A stretch of 64,000 bases of DNA from NCBI GenBank assembly GCA_963662175.1, contig OY759217.1, positions 11,782,562 to 11,846,561 of the forward strand, read 5' to 3'. This stretch comes from Aradus depressus (Eukaryota; Arthropoda; Insecta; Hemiptera; Aradidae). The position numbers were made by a program, and so were the translations under genes. The notes under the pieces are model-generated. The model searched no databases and was not told the origin of the DNA. It was given only the letters and a program-made list of their open reading frames with translations. Below, piece after piece: positions 63,110 through 64,000 of the stretch. Within the stretch, counting starts at the first letter, position 1. Each line of letters begins with the position of its first letter.

Positions 63110-64000
63110 AGTAGACTCTCCTTTATCCGGCGTTGCCGGGACCGACGTGACGCCGTATAATAGAAAACGACGGATAACGGACATCATCAATTAATGAGAA
63201 AAAATATATCAATTAAAGCATAAAAAAAAAGTGTTTTTAGGTGAGCTAAGGAATAAAACTCGTATGTATTTCACAGGTAGGATCCCCATTCATGCTTTGA
63301 TTCAATGAAATGGCTTTTTCTTTTAAAATCACACCACCTATAGGGCAGTCTAGGTTGCGTTGCTGCACGAACCACATCCATACTGCCTCGTCAAGTTCCT
63401 CTAATTTTGGTTTATTTAAAATTGATCTGGCATTGAGGTGTTGTTTTTCCAAAGGTACACTATAACCAAATTTCCTCAATTTTTCTTTACTTTTCCTCCA
63501 ATCTTTAACTGTACTCTCACCAACCTCTAATTCCTTGGCTATTTTAGCAGCTGTTTCTTCCTTTTCCATCCTTTCAATAGCCGTCAATTTTTGCTGGATG
63601 GAAAGAACAATTTTCTTTCTTTTTGAAGTGGAAGCCATTGTTTTATCACTTTATAACTCGATGATTTAAAAAAAAGACTGTTCACTATCCTGCACCGACC
63701 GTACAAAACGTCCATAAACATAAACGTAGCACGTGAGTAAAATAAAATTTTAATCATTCAATATCACTAACGAAAAAAACGATCCAACGATTCTTTTCAC
63801 TATGAGAATCAAATGAAAACTGAGAAAAAGAGAACTGGTGTAAAGAAAAAATAAATAGGAGAAGAGGGTTTCTGTGAAAAAAAATTAAATTTTGACTTTA
63901 CTAGTTAAGTGTTCATTTCCCGATAAGACGATATTGTTGTGCTACGGACGGGAAGGTACCTTTGTTCTTCTATTCTAGGAAACATTGTTTATAAATGTTT
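63110..64000 (-). mobile_element. Tigger/pogo-type DNA transposon, internally deleted, right end outside the window
   Basis: The plus-strand end TACAGTAGACTCTCCTTTAT followed by CCGGCGTTGCCGG is the terminal inverted repeat type of Tigger elements, next to a TA target. The transposase frame at 63246-63638 stops after 130 codons, only 110 bp from this end, so about three quarters of the gene is deleted. The matching far end is not seen before 64000. Confidence 0.8.
63246..63638 (-). CDS. Tigger/jerky-type transposase, N-terminal fragment
   Basis: 130 residues. It opens MASTSKRKKIVLSIQQKLTA, a helix-turn-helix of the CENP-B N-terminal/Psq type, with the second helix around EETAAKIAKELEVGESTVKD and W(R)K. 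It continues into the CENP-B-type DNA-binding region LDEAVWMWFVQQR...PIGGVILKEKA. The DDE catalytic domain, which should follow, is missing. Intact relatives are about 500 residues. The ATG agrees with the common MA.(K/T)RKR start. It could at most bind DNA. Confidence 0.88.
   Translation of the reverse strand: MASTSKRKKIVLSIQQKLTAIERMEKEETAAKIAKELEVGESTVKDWRKSKEKLRKFGYSVPLEKQHLNARSILNKPKLEELDEAVWMWFVQQRNLDCPIGGVILKEKAISLNQSMNGDPTCEIHTSFIP

Overview
The window is AT-rich eukaryotic DNA with no bacterial gene structure. Short GC-richer exons lie among very dense transposon remains. Jockey-type non-LTR retrotransposons, tRNA-headed SINEs and Penelope-like elements (PLEs), together with a Rab3GAP1 gene in small exons, suggest an arthropod and most likely an insect. 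I cannot name the species.

The one host gene I recognise is on the minus strand from 57407 down to 40835. Nine exons join in one continuous frame and encode the C-terminal ~415 residues of the Rab3 GTPase-activating protein catalytic subunit, ending in a stop codon at 40835-40837. The N-terminal half should lie upstream, mostly beyond 57.4 kb; one weak candidate exon is at 59511-59544. The introns hold at least seven SINE copies, two PLE families, five non-LTR fragments and a 109-bp-arm palindrome just upstream.

The left 40 kb looks intergenic and is built of repeats. Five groups recur: (1) SINE-A, a ~340-bp tRNA-headed SINE with at least 22 copies across the window; (2) MITE-A, a ~440-bp element with TACTTCCCCAGC-type inverted ends and internal ~130-bp tandem units; (3) Jockey-type non-LTR elements in at least three families, including a 2.1-kb copy with an open reverse transcriptase frame and an exact 9-bp target duplication (35650-37759); (4) PLEs with a GIY-YIG endonuclease and hammerhead-ribozyme-like ends; (5) palindromes made from head-to-head PLE ends. 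A Tigger/pogo transposon fragment is at the right edge.

The most notable signal is a recurring motif: CTGANGA, one extra base, a short hairpin, GAAA, a 4-8 base self-complementary core, and a helix I strand pairing back before CTGANGA. It occurs at more than a dozen places in several sequence-divergent families, often in both arms of a palindrome. It resembles the hammerhead ribozymes known from PLEs, but the constant extra base is not canonical.
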